A stretch of DNA of 64,000 nucleotides, from contig CAWJHQ010000004.1 in the NCBI GenBank assembly GCA_963842775.1, positions 62,001 through 126,000 on the forward strand, given 5' to 3'. Below are positions 47,375 through 58,199 of this stretch, piece after piece. The position numbers and the translations under genes were made by a program. Below the pieces are notes generated by a model. That model was not told the origin of the DNA. It ran no database searches and saw only the letters and a list, made by a program, of their open reading frames with translations. The stretch's first letter is position 1. Each line of letters starts with the position of its first letter. The stretch is from R-RK-3 sp963842775. GTDB taxonomy: Bacteria > Pseudomonadota > Alphaproteobacteria > Rhizobiales > Rhodomicrobiaceae.

Positions 47375-47563
47375 ATGGATTGGGACGACGCACGGCCGAA
47401 GAAAAAGCCGGCCCACGAATTGGGCGCCGACCTCACGGTGCTCTCGGTGAAGGAACTCGAAGAGTATCTCGCGGTGCTTGCAGCCGAACGCCAGCGCGTC
47501 GAAACGATGCTGGTGGCAAAAAAGGCCTCTCAGGAGCGGGCGCATTCCGTGTTCAAGACTTGA
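47375..47563 (+). CDS. DUF1192 protein
   Basis: The protein has 62 residues: ELGADLTVLSVKELEEYLAV followed by LAAERQRVETMLVAKKASQERA, a short helical/coiled-coil protein of DUF1192. The function is unknown. It sits between the oxidoreductase and DUF1465, its usual place in the order. Confidence 0.85.
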   Translation: MDWDDARPKKKPAHELGADLTVLSVKELEEYLAVLAAERQRVETMLVAKKASQERAHSVFKT

Positions 47564-47711
47564 CGCGGCGTGATGGATTTTGGGCGTCGATTTCACGCGC
47601 TCCGTTCAAGTTTAACCAAATTTTATATTTCTTCGGGCATTCTGAATGCATCTGGATTACGATCCGGTTCACAATCATTACCTGTGTAGTGATGCCTCCC
47701 TGTTAAGACTT

Positions 47712-47740
47712 ATGCCGCGCTCATTCGCGGCATTTTTTTT
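47712..47740 (+). terminator. Rho-independent terminator
   Basis: An 8-bp stem ATGCCGCG (47712-47719) / CGCGGCAT (47726-47733) with loop CTCATT is followed by eight T. It is about 150 bases after the DUF1192 stop. Confidence 0.88.
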
Positions 47741-47855
47741 GGGAAACTCCTTATCGCGATTGCGCTTAAGTCCTTTGGCAGCCCCAGAAAAACGGCGTGC
47801 ACGCCCCCGCACTTCCCCCGGGCGTTCATCAGTTTGCTAAAAAACGCTTGCATAG

Positions 47856-47872
47856 CTAAACCTAAATTAAAC
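47856..47872 (+). promoter_or_regulatory. Possible CtrA box upstream of DUF1465
   Basis: CTAA-ACCTAAA-TTAAAC fits the CtrA consensus TTAA-N7-TTAAC with one mismatch in the first half and an A insertion before the final C. It lies 63 bases before the DUF1465 start in an AT-rich patch. Confidence 0.35.
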
Positions 47873-47934
47873 ATTATTGCTTATCAGCTTGCGGTTTAGC
47901 GTGCAGACATTACCAGCTGGTAGGGTCAGAGTAG

Positions 47935-48465
47935 ATGAGTAGCAAGTCGGGCATTGTTCCTCCCGTACAGGGTCGAAGCGTCACCATCCCGTTCCGACAG
48001 AAATCCGGTAAGCAGGATCAATTTCTTTCGCTGTTTCGCGAGGGCATGGCGCTCGTGGAGGCGACCGCGAATTATCTCGACGGTCCGGGGCGGCGCGAGT
48101 CGAAATGCCTGACGCCCTATGTTTCCCTTTCCTACGCCACCGAAAGCATGCGCCTGACGACGCGCCTCACTCAGCTCGCCACTTGGCTCCTGGCCCGGCG
48201 CGCGGTGATGAATGGCGAGCCCATGCCCAGGGCAGGCAGCGCCAACGACCCGCTGCTGCTTCCGCCGATCACGAGAATGGCGGGCTCGAAGGGATATGAA
48301 GACCTCCCCGCCCGGCTCAAGGAGCTGATCGAAGCGGGATATGGGCTGCATGAAAAGATTTACCGCTTCGACGCGGTTGAGCGTGGGATCGCCACGCTCC
48401 CTCCGCGCCGTCCGAATGCGGTCGCGGCGCAGGTCGCGCAGATCCAGGCGGCGTTCGGGCGGTGA
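47935..48465 (+). CDS. DUF1465 protein
   Basis: The protein has 176 residues: FLSLFREGMALVEATANYLDG, SLSYATESMRLTTRLTQLATW, LLARRAVMNGE and LKELIEAGYGLHEKIYRFD. It is helical and cytoplasmic, DUF1465 family, restricted to alphaproteobacteria and of unknown function. A CtrA-like box upstream suggests cell-cycle control. Confidence 0.85.
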   Translation: MSSKSGIVPPVQGRSVTIPFRQKSGKQDQFLSLFREGMALVEATANYLDGPGRRESKCLTPYVSLSYATESMRLTTRLTQLATWLLARRAVMNGEPMPRAGSANDPLLLPPITRMAGSKGYEDLPARLKELIEAGYGLHEKIYRFDAVERGIATLPPRRPNAVAAQVAQIQAAFGR

Positions 48466-48496
48466 GGGCCGCCCAACGTCAGCCCCGCGCGTTTGA

Positions 48497-48718
48497 TCAG
48501 CCCAGAAAACCTTCGAACTTTTTCTTGAATTTGCTGAGCCGCCCGCCGCGGTCCATCAGCTGCTGGTTGCCGCCGGTCCATGCCGGATGCGTGTTCGGAT
48601 CGATATCCAGATTCAGCGTGGCGCCTTCGGAGCCATAGGTCGAAAAGGTCTCGAACGACTCGCCGTTCGTCATCACGACCTTGATCTTGTGGTAATCGGG
48701 GTGAAGTTCTTTTTTCAT
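48497..48718 (-). CDS. rpmE: 50S ribosomal protein L31, cysteine-free type
   Basis: The 73 residues MKKELHPDYHKIKVVMTNGE, FETFSTYGSEGATLNLDIDP and NTHPAWTGGNQQLMD match L31. The CxxC zinc pair of the classical form is absent. It is transcribed toward DUF1465. Confidence 0.96.
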   Translation of the reverse strand: MKKELHPDYHKIKVVMTNGESFETFSTYGSEGATLNLDIDPNTHPAWTGGNQQLMDRGGRLSKFKKKFEGFLG

Positions 48719-48947
48719 GGCCTAACGCCTTCCGCCTCGCATCTGCCCGCGCCGGATGACAGCATCCTAACTTTGGGAATTTTTTGTTGATCGCTTCCTA
48801 TATCGTAATTGGCCGCGCTATGACAAGACACGTATTTCTGCCGCGTGGAGGTCGCACATTCGTCAAGGCGGGCATCAAATCGCCGTAGTATTTGTGTGAA
48901 TTCGCCGCATGGCGACAGGGCGACAGAGACGGGAAGGGCCGAGAGTG

Positions 48948-50800
48948 ATGAAGAGTGTCAGCGCCGACATTCGTGCACCAGACGCACAAGCCGTGAAACC
49001 GCTTGAAGAAAGCAATGGCGGCGGCATAGGCCGGGCGAGCCGGGCGCGCTCCATGACGGTGCTATGGGCGCTCCGCCCCTTTCTGATGCGCTATAAGTTT
49101 ACGCTGATCGCCGCCGCCATCAGTCTCGGCGCGGCTGCAGGCGCAACCGCTCGTCCTGCCGGTCGCGGTGCGCCGCATGATCGACTTCGGCTTCACCGGC
49201 GAGAATTCGGCGCTCATCAATAGCTATTTCGGCATGCTGCTGCTCGTCGCGGCGGTGCTGGCGGCCGCGAGTGCGCTGCGCTTCTATTGTGTGAGCTGGC
49301 TGGGCGAAAGGGCCGTTTCGGACATCCGCCACTCCGTATTCGCCCATCTGACGACGCTCAGCCCCGCCTTCTACGAGCAGACCCATTCCGCCGAGCTGAT
49401 GTCCAGGCTCACCGCCGACACCACGCAGATCAAGGATGCGATTTCCACCGCCGTCAGCCAGGCCTTGCGCAATCTGGCAATGCTGATCGGCGCGCTGGCC
49501 ATGATGGTGCTGACGAGCGTCAAACTGAGCGCACTGGCGATCGGGGTCATTCCGCTGATCGTGTTTCCCCTTATCGCCTATGGCCGCACGGTGCGCCGCC
49601 TGTCGCGCGCGGCTCAGGACCAGCTTGCCGGCGCCTCGACCTATGCGGCGGAAAATCTTGCCGCGCCGCGCACCATGCAATCTTTTACGTTCGAGCCGGT
49701 CGTTATTCGCCGTTACCGGGACGCGGTCGAAGCCGCCTTCCTGGCGGCGCGCAAACGCGTATCCGCGCGCGCTGCGCTCACTGCGACCGCCACTTTTCTG
49801 GTGTTCGCCAGCGTCATCGGCATTCTCTGGTTCGGCGCGCAGGAAGTGCTGACCGGCGCGATGACCGGCGGACGCCTCGCGCAATTCGTGCTTTATGCCG
49901 TATTCGCAGCCGGCTTCGGTCGCGACACTCTCGGAGGTTTGGGGTGAGCTCCAGCAGGCGGCTGGTGCGGCCGAACGGCTGGCCGAAATCATGAGGGTTC
50001 AGCCTGATGTGGTTTCACCTGCCGATCCGAAACCCTTCCCCACCAAGGCAAAGGGTGAAATCCGCTTCGACAGGGTTTCCTTCCATTACCCTGCGCGCCC
50101 CGACGTGCCGGTGTTCAAAGAGCTGAGTTTCACCGTCAATCCTGGCGAGCGTATCGCCATCGTAGGGCCGTCCGGCGCGGGCAAGACGACCATATTCAGC
50201 CTCATCATGCGCTTTTACGATCCGCAGGCCGGCGCGGTTCTCATCGATGGGGTCCCTGCACGCGAAGCCGACCTGACCGCGCTTCGCCGGCGCATGGCCT
50301 ATGTGCCGCAAGATCCCGCCGTATTCGCCGCGAGCATCGCCGACAACATCCGCTACGGCACGCCCGAGGCCTCCGACGATGATGTCCGCCGCGCGGCGCG
50401 CACCGCCCTTGCTAGCCCGTTCATCGACAGTTTGCCGCTGGGCTATGAAACGCCGCTCGGCGAGCGCGGCGTGACGCTTTCGGGCGGGCAAAGGCAGCGC
50501 ATCGCGATCGCGCGGGCGATCTTGCGCAACGCGCCGATCCTTTTGCTGGACGAAGCCACCAGCGCGCTCGACGCCGAGAGCGAAAACCTCGTGCAGACCG
50601 CCCTTAACCGGGTGATGCAGGAGCGCACCACCCTGGTGATCGCCCATCGCCTCGCAACCGTGTTGAGCGCCAACCGGATATTGGTGCTCGACAAGGGCAC
50701 GATCGTCGAGGAAGGCACGCATCATAGCCTCATCGAACGGGGCGGCGTCTATGCCCGCCTCGCGGAACTGCAATTTTCGCGCGAAGTGGGCGCCGCATAA
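48948..50800 (+). CDS. ABC exporter (fused permease-ATPase), doubly frame-disrupted
   Basis: The start is ATG 48948. Extra bases occur near 49150 (ACCGCTCGTC, one G too many) and near 49912 (TTCGGTCGCG, one G too many). Repaired, it is a half-transporter of about 616 residues. The permease has six helices with TLSPAFYEQTHSAELMSRLT. The ATPase has Walker A VGPSGAGKTT, signature LSGGQRQRIAIAR and Walker B ILLLDEATSALD, plus HRLAT. It resembles MsbA/AtmA-type multidrug or lipid exporters; the substrate is unknown. It follows rpmE divergently. Confidence 0.88.
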
Positions 50801-50879
50801 AACTGTCCGAAGTCTCGCCCTGCACACTCGAATCACCTAGCGTCCCCGCCTGACCGGATGATCGGCGGCGGGGAAACAT

Positions 50880-51450
50880 ATGGCAGACACGTCTGCGAAG
50901 CGCGGCAAGCGGCAGGGGTTCATCCCGTCCGGTGGCGCATGGAGGCCGCATTCCGCGCGCGCCAAGTCGGTTGGGGAATTCGTGCCCGCCTTGATGCGCC
51001 CGGCATTCGAAAAATATGGATTCCCGGCCGCCGCAATTCTCACCGATTGGGCGGCCATTGCCGGCACCGAACTTGCCGCCTTCACCGCTCCCGAACGCTT
51101 GAAATGGCCGCGCAAGGCTTCATCCGACACGGACGGCGGGGGTCAGGGCGCGACCTTGATCCTGCGTGTCGATGGCCCGCGCGCCCTCGAAGTCGAGCAT
51201 TTGCGGCCTCGGCTCATCGAACGCATCAATGCCAGCTTCGGCTATCGCGCCGTGGCCGACATCCGGGTGTTGCAGGCGCCGCTGATAGCGCCGCGACGCG
51301 CCCAAGACGCGCGCAATGCCGCCTCAGCCGGCGAACACGGCCGTCTTCGCCGGTCTCAAGGAAGACCGCGTGAAGGAAGCGCTGGCCCGCATCGCGGCCG
51401 GAATCGAAGCCGCCCGCCAAAAAAACACGCCGATATCGTCTCGTCATTGA
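50880..51450 (+). CDS. DciA-type DUF721 protein, frame-disrupted
   Basis: DUF721 contains DciA, the ancestral loader of the DnaB helicase. The N-terminal part shows AKSVGEFVPALMRPAFEKYG, ILTDWAAIAGTELAAFTAPE and LILRVDGPRALEVEHLRPRL. Near 51310 the frame moves by +1. The correct tail reads PANTAVFAGLKEDRVKEALA, RIAAGIEAARQ and ends at 51450. The repaired length is about 189 residues. Confidence 0.83.
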
Positions 51451-51659
51451 ACATGGCGTCGCGCAAATGCGACTAAGCAAAGACATGGAGCCCCGTTCGT
51501 ACTCCATCGGAGCGAAAAAGGCCCTGGGTTTCACGCCGATGTCATCGCCGCCGCCACGGCCATACTCGACAGCGCCCGCATCTCGCCCTATGTGTTTCAT
51601 AGATCATGTAGCCTATGCCGCGCCCCGATGCTGAGGAGGCCGTCAACCGCTTGAAGGAG

Positions 51660-52353
51660 ATGCACTTGTTTATCCCGTTCTCTTCCCCGATCGCGATCGC
51701 CTCCCGCCGCGCGCTTCTCAGCGCAGGCGCTGCGATGCTGTTCGCCGCCGCCACCCTCGCTTTCGCGCCGTCCGATGCACGCGCCCAGGCGCCGCTCAAG
51801 GCCGATGTCGATGTCGCCGAGCTGATGAAAACGGGCGAGTTGCCCGACAATGTGCTGGGCAAGGCCGACGCGCCATTCACCATCGTCGAATATTCCTCCA
51901 TGACTTGCCCGCATTGCGCCGCCTTCCATAAGGACGTGCTGCCCAAGCTGAAGGAAAAATACATCGATACCGGCAAGGCGAAATATATCGTCCGCGAATT
52001 CCCGCTGGACAATGTCGCCGCCGCCGCATTCATGCTCGGCCGCTGTGTCGATCAGGCGAAATATTTCGACTTCATCGACCTGCTCTATGCCAACCAGGAA
52101 GAGTGGGCCTTCAAGGATAACCCGATCCCCGGCTTGCAGAAATTCGCCAAGCAGGTTGGCTTCACCGAGGAGCGCTTCAACGAGTGCATCAAGGACGAGA
52201 AGCTGCTTGAAGCACATCGAATGGGTGCGGGAACGCGGCAGCAAGCAGTTCACTGTCAAGGCGACGCCGACCTTCTTCATCAACGGCGTAAAGCTCAAAG
52301 GCGTCGATCTGGAATTTTTCGAAAAGATCATGGGCACGGACGGCAAGAGCTGA
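51660..52353 (+). CDS. DsbA-family thioredoxin-fold protein 1, frame-disrupted
   Basis: This secreted disulfide oxidoreductase starts at ATG 51660 (an ATG at 51615 is also in frame). A signal segment ends near DARA. The active site CPHC is at residues 83-86 (EYSSMTCPHCAAFH). ANQEEWAFKDNPIPGLQKFA follows. After KDEKLLE the frame breaks near 52211 by one extra base; the true end reads HIEWVRERGSKQFTVKATPT, FFINGVKLKGV and stops at 52353. The cis-Pro is in ATPTFF. No dsbB partner is nearby. Confidence 0.9.
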
Positions 52354-52425
52354 ACCGAAATCTGCCATTCTGGCGGGCTAAGGTTCTCGCCTGGACGGCC
52401 GAGCGTTCAAACGGGGCGGCAAAGC

Positions 52426-53133
52426 ATGGTTGCAAAGCGTAGGTCTGTTTTGTCGCGAGCGTTTCGCGTGACTTTGATTGGCGGGGCCATCGGCCTTGCG
52501 GCGGCGGTGTCCGGTTGTGCCGGGGGCCTGTCGTCGGACGAACTGGCGGCGGGTTCGGCGGCGAAGGTCAAGGTCACGCCTGCCGAATTGGCCAAGGCCG
52601 GCCCCCTGGGCGAGAAGACGCTCGGCCAGGCTGGCGCTTCGGTGACCGTCATCGAATACGCCTCGCTCGGCTGCCCCATCTGCGCCGTCTTCCACCAAAA
52701 GGTGTTTCCGCAATTCAAGAAGGCCTATATCGACACCGGCAAGGTGTTCTACATCTACCGCGAATTTCCCATCGGCCCCACGCCGGCCGCTGCTGCTGAA
52801 GCCGCGCGCTGCGTCCCGGAGAAGCATTATTTCCGCGTCAACGACAAGTTCATGGCCACAAAAGGCCAATGGAACGCGCGCCAGCCGGATCGCGACCTGC
52901 TCTATAAAATTGTGCAGGACACCGGCGTGAAGCGCGCGGAGTTTGACAGCTGCATGGCGAATCAAAACATTAAGGATGGGATAGTTTGGGTCAAACAGCG
53001 GGGGCGGGAGTTCGGCGTGCAAGGTACGCCGACCTTCTTCATCAACGGCCAGCATGTGCGCGGCGTTCTGAGTTATGACGAGATGCGCAAATTGATCGAC
53101 CAGCATCTCCAGTCCGCCGCCAAGCCAGCGTAA
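52426..53133 (+). CDS. DsbA-family thioredoxin-fold protein 2, lipoprotein
   Basis: The protein has 235 residues. A lipobox VSGC puts the lipidated cysteine at residue 31, so it is membrane-tethered in the periplasm. The active site CPIC is at 83-86, the same positions as in the preceding gene. VYREFP-like YREFPIGPTPAAAAEAARCV and GTPTFFINGQHVRGVLSYDE complete the DsbA fold. The two genes look like a tandem duplication with different anchoring. Confidence 0.9.
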   Translation: MVAKRRSVLSRAFRVTLIGGAIGLAAAVSGCAGGLSSDELAAGSAAKVKVTPAELAKAGPLGEKTLGQAGASVTVIEYASLGCPICAVFHQKVFPQFKKAYIDTGKVFYIYREFPIGPTPAAAAEAARCVPEKHYFRVNDKFMATKGQWNARQPDRDLLYKIVQDTGVKRAEFDSCMANQNIKDGIVWVKQRGREFGVQGTPTFFINGQHVRGVLSYDEMRKLIDQHLQSAAKPA

Positions 53134-53213
53134 TCCCCTGCCTGCTCAGCTGAGGCGCTTGCCTTGGCGAGCGTCAAGCGCTGGTACGTGCCAGCGAGCA
53201 TGAGGGATTGCCA

Positions 53214-56200
53214 GTGCAGATTACCCGCTTACGCCTTTTAGGCTTCAAGTCCTTTGTCGAGCCGACCGAGCTGATGATCGAGCCCGGCCTGACGGGCGTC
53301 GTCGGTCCCAATGGCTGCGGCAAGTCCAACCTGCTCGAAGCGCTGCGCTGGGTGATGGGCGAGACCTCCTACAAGAATATGCGCGGCGGCGCGATGGACG
53401 ACGTGATCTTCGCCGGCACCGATCTGCGCCCGTCGCGCAATATGGCCGAAGTCAGCATGATGCTGGACAACAAGAGCGCGCCGCGCGCCGGCCGAATTCA
53501 ACGACAGCGACACGCTGGAAATCTCCCGCCGCATTCAGCGCGAGGCCGGGTCGATCTACAAGGTCAACGGCAAGGACGTGCGCGCCCGCGACGTGCAGCT
53601 GCTGTTCGCCGACGCCGCGACCGGCGCGCGCAGCCAGGCGCTCGTGCGCCAGGGCCAGATCAGCGAGATCATCAGCTCCAAGCCGCAGGACCGCCGCCGC
53701 ATCATCGAGGATGCCGCCGGGATCGCCGGTCTGCATGGCCGCCGCCACGAGGCCGAGCTGCGCCTGAAAGGCGCCGAGAGCAATATCGAGCGGCTGAAGG
53801 ACGTGATGGGCCAGCTCGGCACGCAATTGCAGAGCCTGAAGCGGCAGGCGCGGCAGGCGCAGCGCTACAAGGAAATTTCCACCGAGCTGCGCCGCTACGA
53901 GGCCATCCAGGCGCATCTGCAATGGACGTCGGCGTCCGGCCAGGTGGCGTCGGAGGAGGCCGCGCTGCTGGACGCGACACGCTCCGTCGGGCAGCTCACC
54001 CAGGCCGAGTCGGCCGCGTTGCGCGCCCAGTCGGAAATCGCCGATACGCTCCAGCCCATGCGCGAGGAGGAGGCGACCCGCGCCGCCGTGCTGCACCGGC
54101 TCGAGGTCGAGCGGCAAACGCTGGAGCGCGAGGAAGAGCGCTCCAAGCAGCGTTATGGCGAGTTGGAAACACGGCTCGCGCAGCTTCAGAAGGACATCGA
54201 TCGCGAGACCGACGCGATCGGCGAGGCGAAGGAGCTGCTGAAGAAACTCGACCAGGAAGAGGAAGAGCTGCGCGCATCGAGCGAGGACGACGCAGCCGCC
54301 CGCGAGATCATGCAGGAAGGCGTCGCGGACGCGGCCGAGGCACTGAGCGCAGCCGATGCTGCGCTGCAGACCGCCATCCTCGAAGACGCCGACGCCCGCG
54401 CCCGGCGCGCCCAGGCCGAAGCGCGCATTCAGGAGAGCGCCACGCGGACCGCGCGCCTCGCGGCCCAGCTTGCCGATGTCGAGCGCCAGATCACCGCGCT
54501 CGGCGGATCGCAGGGCGGGCTCGCCGACATGGACGCGCTGCGGGAGAAGGTCGACCGCTTCGCCGAGGAGCTCGAGGTGGTCGAGGCGCAGACGGCGGAC
54601 GCCGAAGCCGCACTTCCCGAAGCCCGCGCCCGCGAGAAGGACGCGCGCGAGGCGGCCAGCCAGGCCCGTCTCAAGGCGCGCCAGCTCGAAACCGAGGTCG
54701 CGACCCTGGTCAAGCTGCTGATGCCCGATGCCAGCGCCAAATGGCGCCCGGCGGTGGACGCCGTCCGCGTTTCGCCCGGATACGAAGTCGCGCTGGGCGC
54801 CGCCTTGACCGACGATCTCGAAGCCGGGCTGGATGCGACCGCGCCTGTCCGCTGGACCATCATCGCAGGCGAGGGCGACCCTGCCCTGCCCGAAGGCGCC
54901 GCCCCCCTCAGCGGCGTCGTGAAAGGCCCGGAGGAACTGGCCCGGCGGCTCGCGCAGATCGGCGTCGTCGACCGTGCCCAGGGGGCGAAACTGCAGGCCG
55001 CACTGAAACCCGGCCAGCGGCTCGTCAGCCGCGAAGGCGACGTCTGGCGCTGGGACGGGTTCATCTCGGCGGGTGATGCTCCGACGTCCGCCGCCAAGCG
55101 TCTCGCCGAGCGCAACCGGCTTGGCGCGCTCGAAGAGCAGGTCGCGGCCTATGTCGCCGCCGCCGAGGAGGCCGAGCAGGCACGGGAAGCCGCAAGCGAG
55201 GCGGTCAACCGCGCCCAGCAGGAGGAAAAGCTGCTTCGCGACCGCTGGCGCCGCCTGCAAGGCGAAGCCGCCGCCGCGCGCGACACGCTCGCCAAGGCGG
55301 AGCGCGTCAACCAGGAGCACAACGCAAAGCTGGGAAGCCTCACCGAAGGCGCCAAGCGCTTCGCCGAAGCACGCGAGGAAGCCGCCGCGCAGCAGGCCGA
55401 GGCCGAGGCGCAGCTCGCCGCCCTTGCTCCCGCCGCCGACCTCGACGCGCGGCTGCAGCACTGCCTCGCCAACGCTTCGGCTCGGCGCAGCGCCTTCACC
55501 GAGGTCAAATCGCGCGCCGACGGCATCGAGCGGGAAATCCGCGCGCGCCAGACGCGCCTTGAAGCGATCGCGGCCGAACGCCACCGCTGGCTAGGGCGTG
55601 ACGGCAGCGCCGAAAAGCAGATCGCCACGCTGCATGATCGGCTTGGCGAGGTTCGCCAGGAGATGAGCAGCCTCGCGGAGCTGCCGGCGAAAATCGAGGC
55701 GAGGCGGCAGAAAATCCTCAACGAATTGAGCCAGGCTGAAGAGGCGCGGCGTCAGGCCGCCACCCGTCTCGCCGAGGCGGAGCACGCGGTGCGCGACCAT
55801 GAGCGGGCGCTCCGCGAAGCCCAGGGCTCGCTCGGCAAGGCCCGCGAGGACCGAGCCCGCATCGAGGCGAGGATGGAAGCCGCGCGTGAAAAGCGCCGCG
55901 ATCTGGCGCGTATCATCCGGGAGACCTTCGAGTGCTCAGCCGAGGACTGTCTCGCCGTTGCGGGCGTCGACACGGCCAAACCGCTGCCGCCGCATGACGA
56001 GGCCGAGCAGGCCATCATCAAGCTGAAGGCGGACCGCGAACGCCTGGGCGGCGTCAATCTGCGCGCCGAGGAAGAGGCCGAGGCCCTGGGCGCGGAATTC
56101 GACGGGCTGGAGAAGGAGCGCGCCGATCTGGAAGAGGCGATCGCCAAGCTGCGCCAGGGCATTCTCGGCCTGAACAAGGAGGGCCGCAAGCGCCTGCTCG

Positions 56201-56670
56201 ACGCTTTCGAGACCGTGAACGGCCATTTCCAGCGCCTGTTCAAGGTGCTGTTCGGCGGCGGCGAGGCGGAATTGCAGCTCATCGAACACGACGACCCGCT
56301 CGAGTCCGGCCTCGAAATCCTCGCCCGCCCGCCCGGCAAGAAGCCGCAAGTGCTGACCCTGCTGTCCGGCGGCGAGAAGGCGCTCACCGCGCTCGCCCTC
56401 ATCTTCGCCGTGTTCCAGACCAACCCCTCGCCGATCTGCGTGCTCGACGAGGTCGACGCCCCGCTCGACGACGCCAACGTCCACCGCTTCAACGCGATGC
56501 TGGACGAGATGACCAAGACCACCGACACGCGCTTCCTCGTCATCACCCACAATCCGATCACCATGGCCTGCATGAGCCGCCTGTTCGGCGTGACGATGCA
56601 GGAGAAGGGGGTGAGCCAGCTGGTTTCGGTGGATCTGCAGACGGCGGAGCGGTTCCGGGAGGCGGGTTGA
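53214..56670 (+). CDS. smc: Chromosome segregation ATPase SMC, frame-disrupted
   Basis: The start is GTG 53214, seven bases after GAGGG. Walker A GPNGCGKSN is at residues 31-39. Near 53493 one extra C in GCCGGCCGAATTC shifts the frame; the continuation FNDSDTLEISRRIQREAGSI is standard SMC. Long coiled coils surround a hinge at about 470-600. The C-terminal signature LLSGGEKALTALALIFAVF and VLDEVDAPLDDANV (Walker B) are intact. The repaired length is about 1,151 residues. Condensin cannot normally be dispensed with, so the shift is likely an error. Confidence 0.96.
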
Positions 56671-57201
56671 GTTTCTTGGTTGATCTTAATCTCGCGATCG
56701 GTCTCTTACTTCGCGCCGTGAAGCGATAATTCGGCGCGATGAGCAAATTTTCATCTTCTAATATCGCGGCAAGATCGCCAAGGCCGATCGCGGTGCCGCA
56801 TCTTCGATCGGCTTGAGGCAAAGTTCGCGGCGCGATTAATGTCATTCGGCATCGACATCGACGGTATTCCGACCGGGCAGTCGGCTGCCACGACTGGCTG
56901 AACGATGCGGATTGCGTGACGCGGCCCTCGGTGAGCTTGCATCTCGATCGGCCATGGCTGGACAGATCGCGCGATCGAGGCTGGTCATCGGCGGCTCGAC
57001 AAGCCGAACTGATTTCGTGACGCATCGAGCTGGGGCGACGAGCTCGCGCAGGATTCCGCTGGCCCGCGTTGATCGATGGAGCACAATTTCACGCGCAGGC
57101 GACGATGCCGGAAAGCCTAAAGCCGCTCACGAGACGATCAACGCGTCATTCGTCGAGCAGGCACGGAATTTCAATGATGCACTTGCCCGACTGCTCGAGT
57201 C
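56671..57201. other. Gene-free stretch after smc, rich in CGATCG
   Basis: The 531 bases contain no recognisable gene in any frame. The palindrome CGATCG occurs at 56695, 56785, 56805, 56945 and 56972, far more often than expected, plus several further GATC sites. A frame from 56912 gives a basic, low-complexity translation with no family resemblance. It may be a decayed gene upstream of the WD40 remnant. Confidence 0.5.
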
Positions 57202-58169
57202 GTGGATCAGCATCTTAGCCGCGATGGATCGCCGAAGATATCCGGAGCCAGGACGCCTGCAACGCCGAAGTCCGAGTATGAGGATAAGGCGCCCGTCGGT
57301 GCGCAGTTCACGGGCATTGCACGCGGTCAATCGGTCGCTTTCTCACCGGACGGGCGCTTCGCCCTCTCGGGGAGCGGGGACGAACGCTCAAGCTGTGGGA
57401 CGTAGGCACCGGCAAGGAGCTGCGTAGCTTCACTGGGCATTCAAACGCATCACTCTGTCGCTTTCTCGCCGGACGGACGCTTCGCCCTCTCGGGAACCGA
57501 TGACGAAACTGAAGCTGTGGGAACCGGCCTCGGCAAGGACTGCGCAGTTTTACGGGACATTCGGATCTGTCGGTCGGTCGCCTTCTCGCCGGACGGGCGT
57601 TTGCCTCTCGGAAGCGACGATCACGACAATTAAGCTGTGGGAGGCGGGTACGGGAAGGAGCTACGCAGCTTCACGGGACATTCGGCATGCGGTTCGCTCG
57701 GTCGCCTTCTCGCCGGACGGGCGCTTCGTCCTCTCGGGAGGCGGCGACAAGACGCCCAAGCTGTGGGACGTGGGCACAGGGAAAAAGCTGCGCAGCTTCG
57801 CGGGGCATTCGGATGGTGTCTACTCGGTCGTCTTCTCCCGGACGGGCGCTTCGCCCTCTCGGGAAGCATGGACACGACGCTCAGGCTCTGGGACGTCGGC
57901 ACGGGGAAGGAGCTGCGCAGCTTCGCTGGGCATTCGAAGGGTCTACTCGGTCGCCTTCTCGCCAGACGGGCGCTTCGCCCTCTCGGGCAGCGATGACACA
58001 CGCTCAAGCTGTGGGATTGAGACGGCGAAAGAGCTGCATAGCTTCGCTGGGCATTCGGATCTATTCATGTCTGTCGCTTTCTCGCCAGATGGGTTATCGG
58101 CCCTCTCGGGAAGCCATGACGAGACTCTAAAACTATGGCGACGTCTCCGAATGGCCGCAAGCCAAATAG
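57202..58169 (+). pseudogene. WD40-repeat protein with many frame breaks
   Basis: Seven tandem units of about 126 bp each encode variants of SVAFSPDGRFALSGSGD, TLKLWDVGTGKELRSF and AGHS, enough for one beta-propeller. The unit frame changes at almost every repeat, by insertions and deletions of one or two bases. The last blade ends LWDVSEWPQAK with a TAG at 58167-58169. The lesion density is far above that of neighbouring genes, so real decay or a badly assembled repeat is likely. Confidence 0.75.
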
Positions 58170-58199
58170 CGCTCGGCTCCGCGGTACCGCAAAGGACGA

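Larger units (their letters stand above)
47564..47934. other. Gene-free stretch between DUF1192 and DUF1465
   Basis: The 371 bases contain a strong terminator (47712-47740) and a CtrA-like box (47856-47872). A 64-codon frame from 47646 spans the terminator and is not credible. The segment 47640-47740 ending in the terminator could be a small RNA, but no promoter stands out. Confidence 0.6.

Noticed and set aside
47646..47838. Small ORF between DUF1192 and DUF1465
   Set aside because: It runs straight through a strong rho-independent terminator.
56671..57201. Replication origin because of clustered palindromes after smc
   Set aside because: No DnaA-box cluster or AT-rich unwinding stretch was seen, and the neighbours are not typical of an alphaproteobacterial origin.
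57202..58169. CRISPR-like array because of regular direct repeats
   Set aside because: The units are 126 bp without spacers and translate as WD40 blades.
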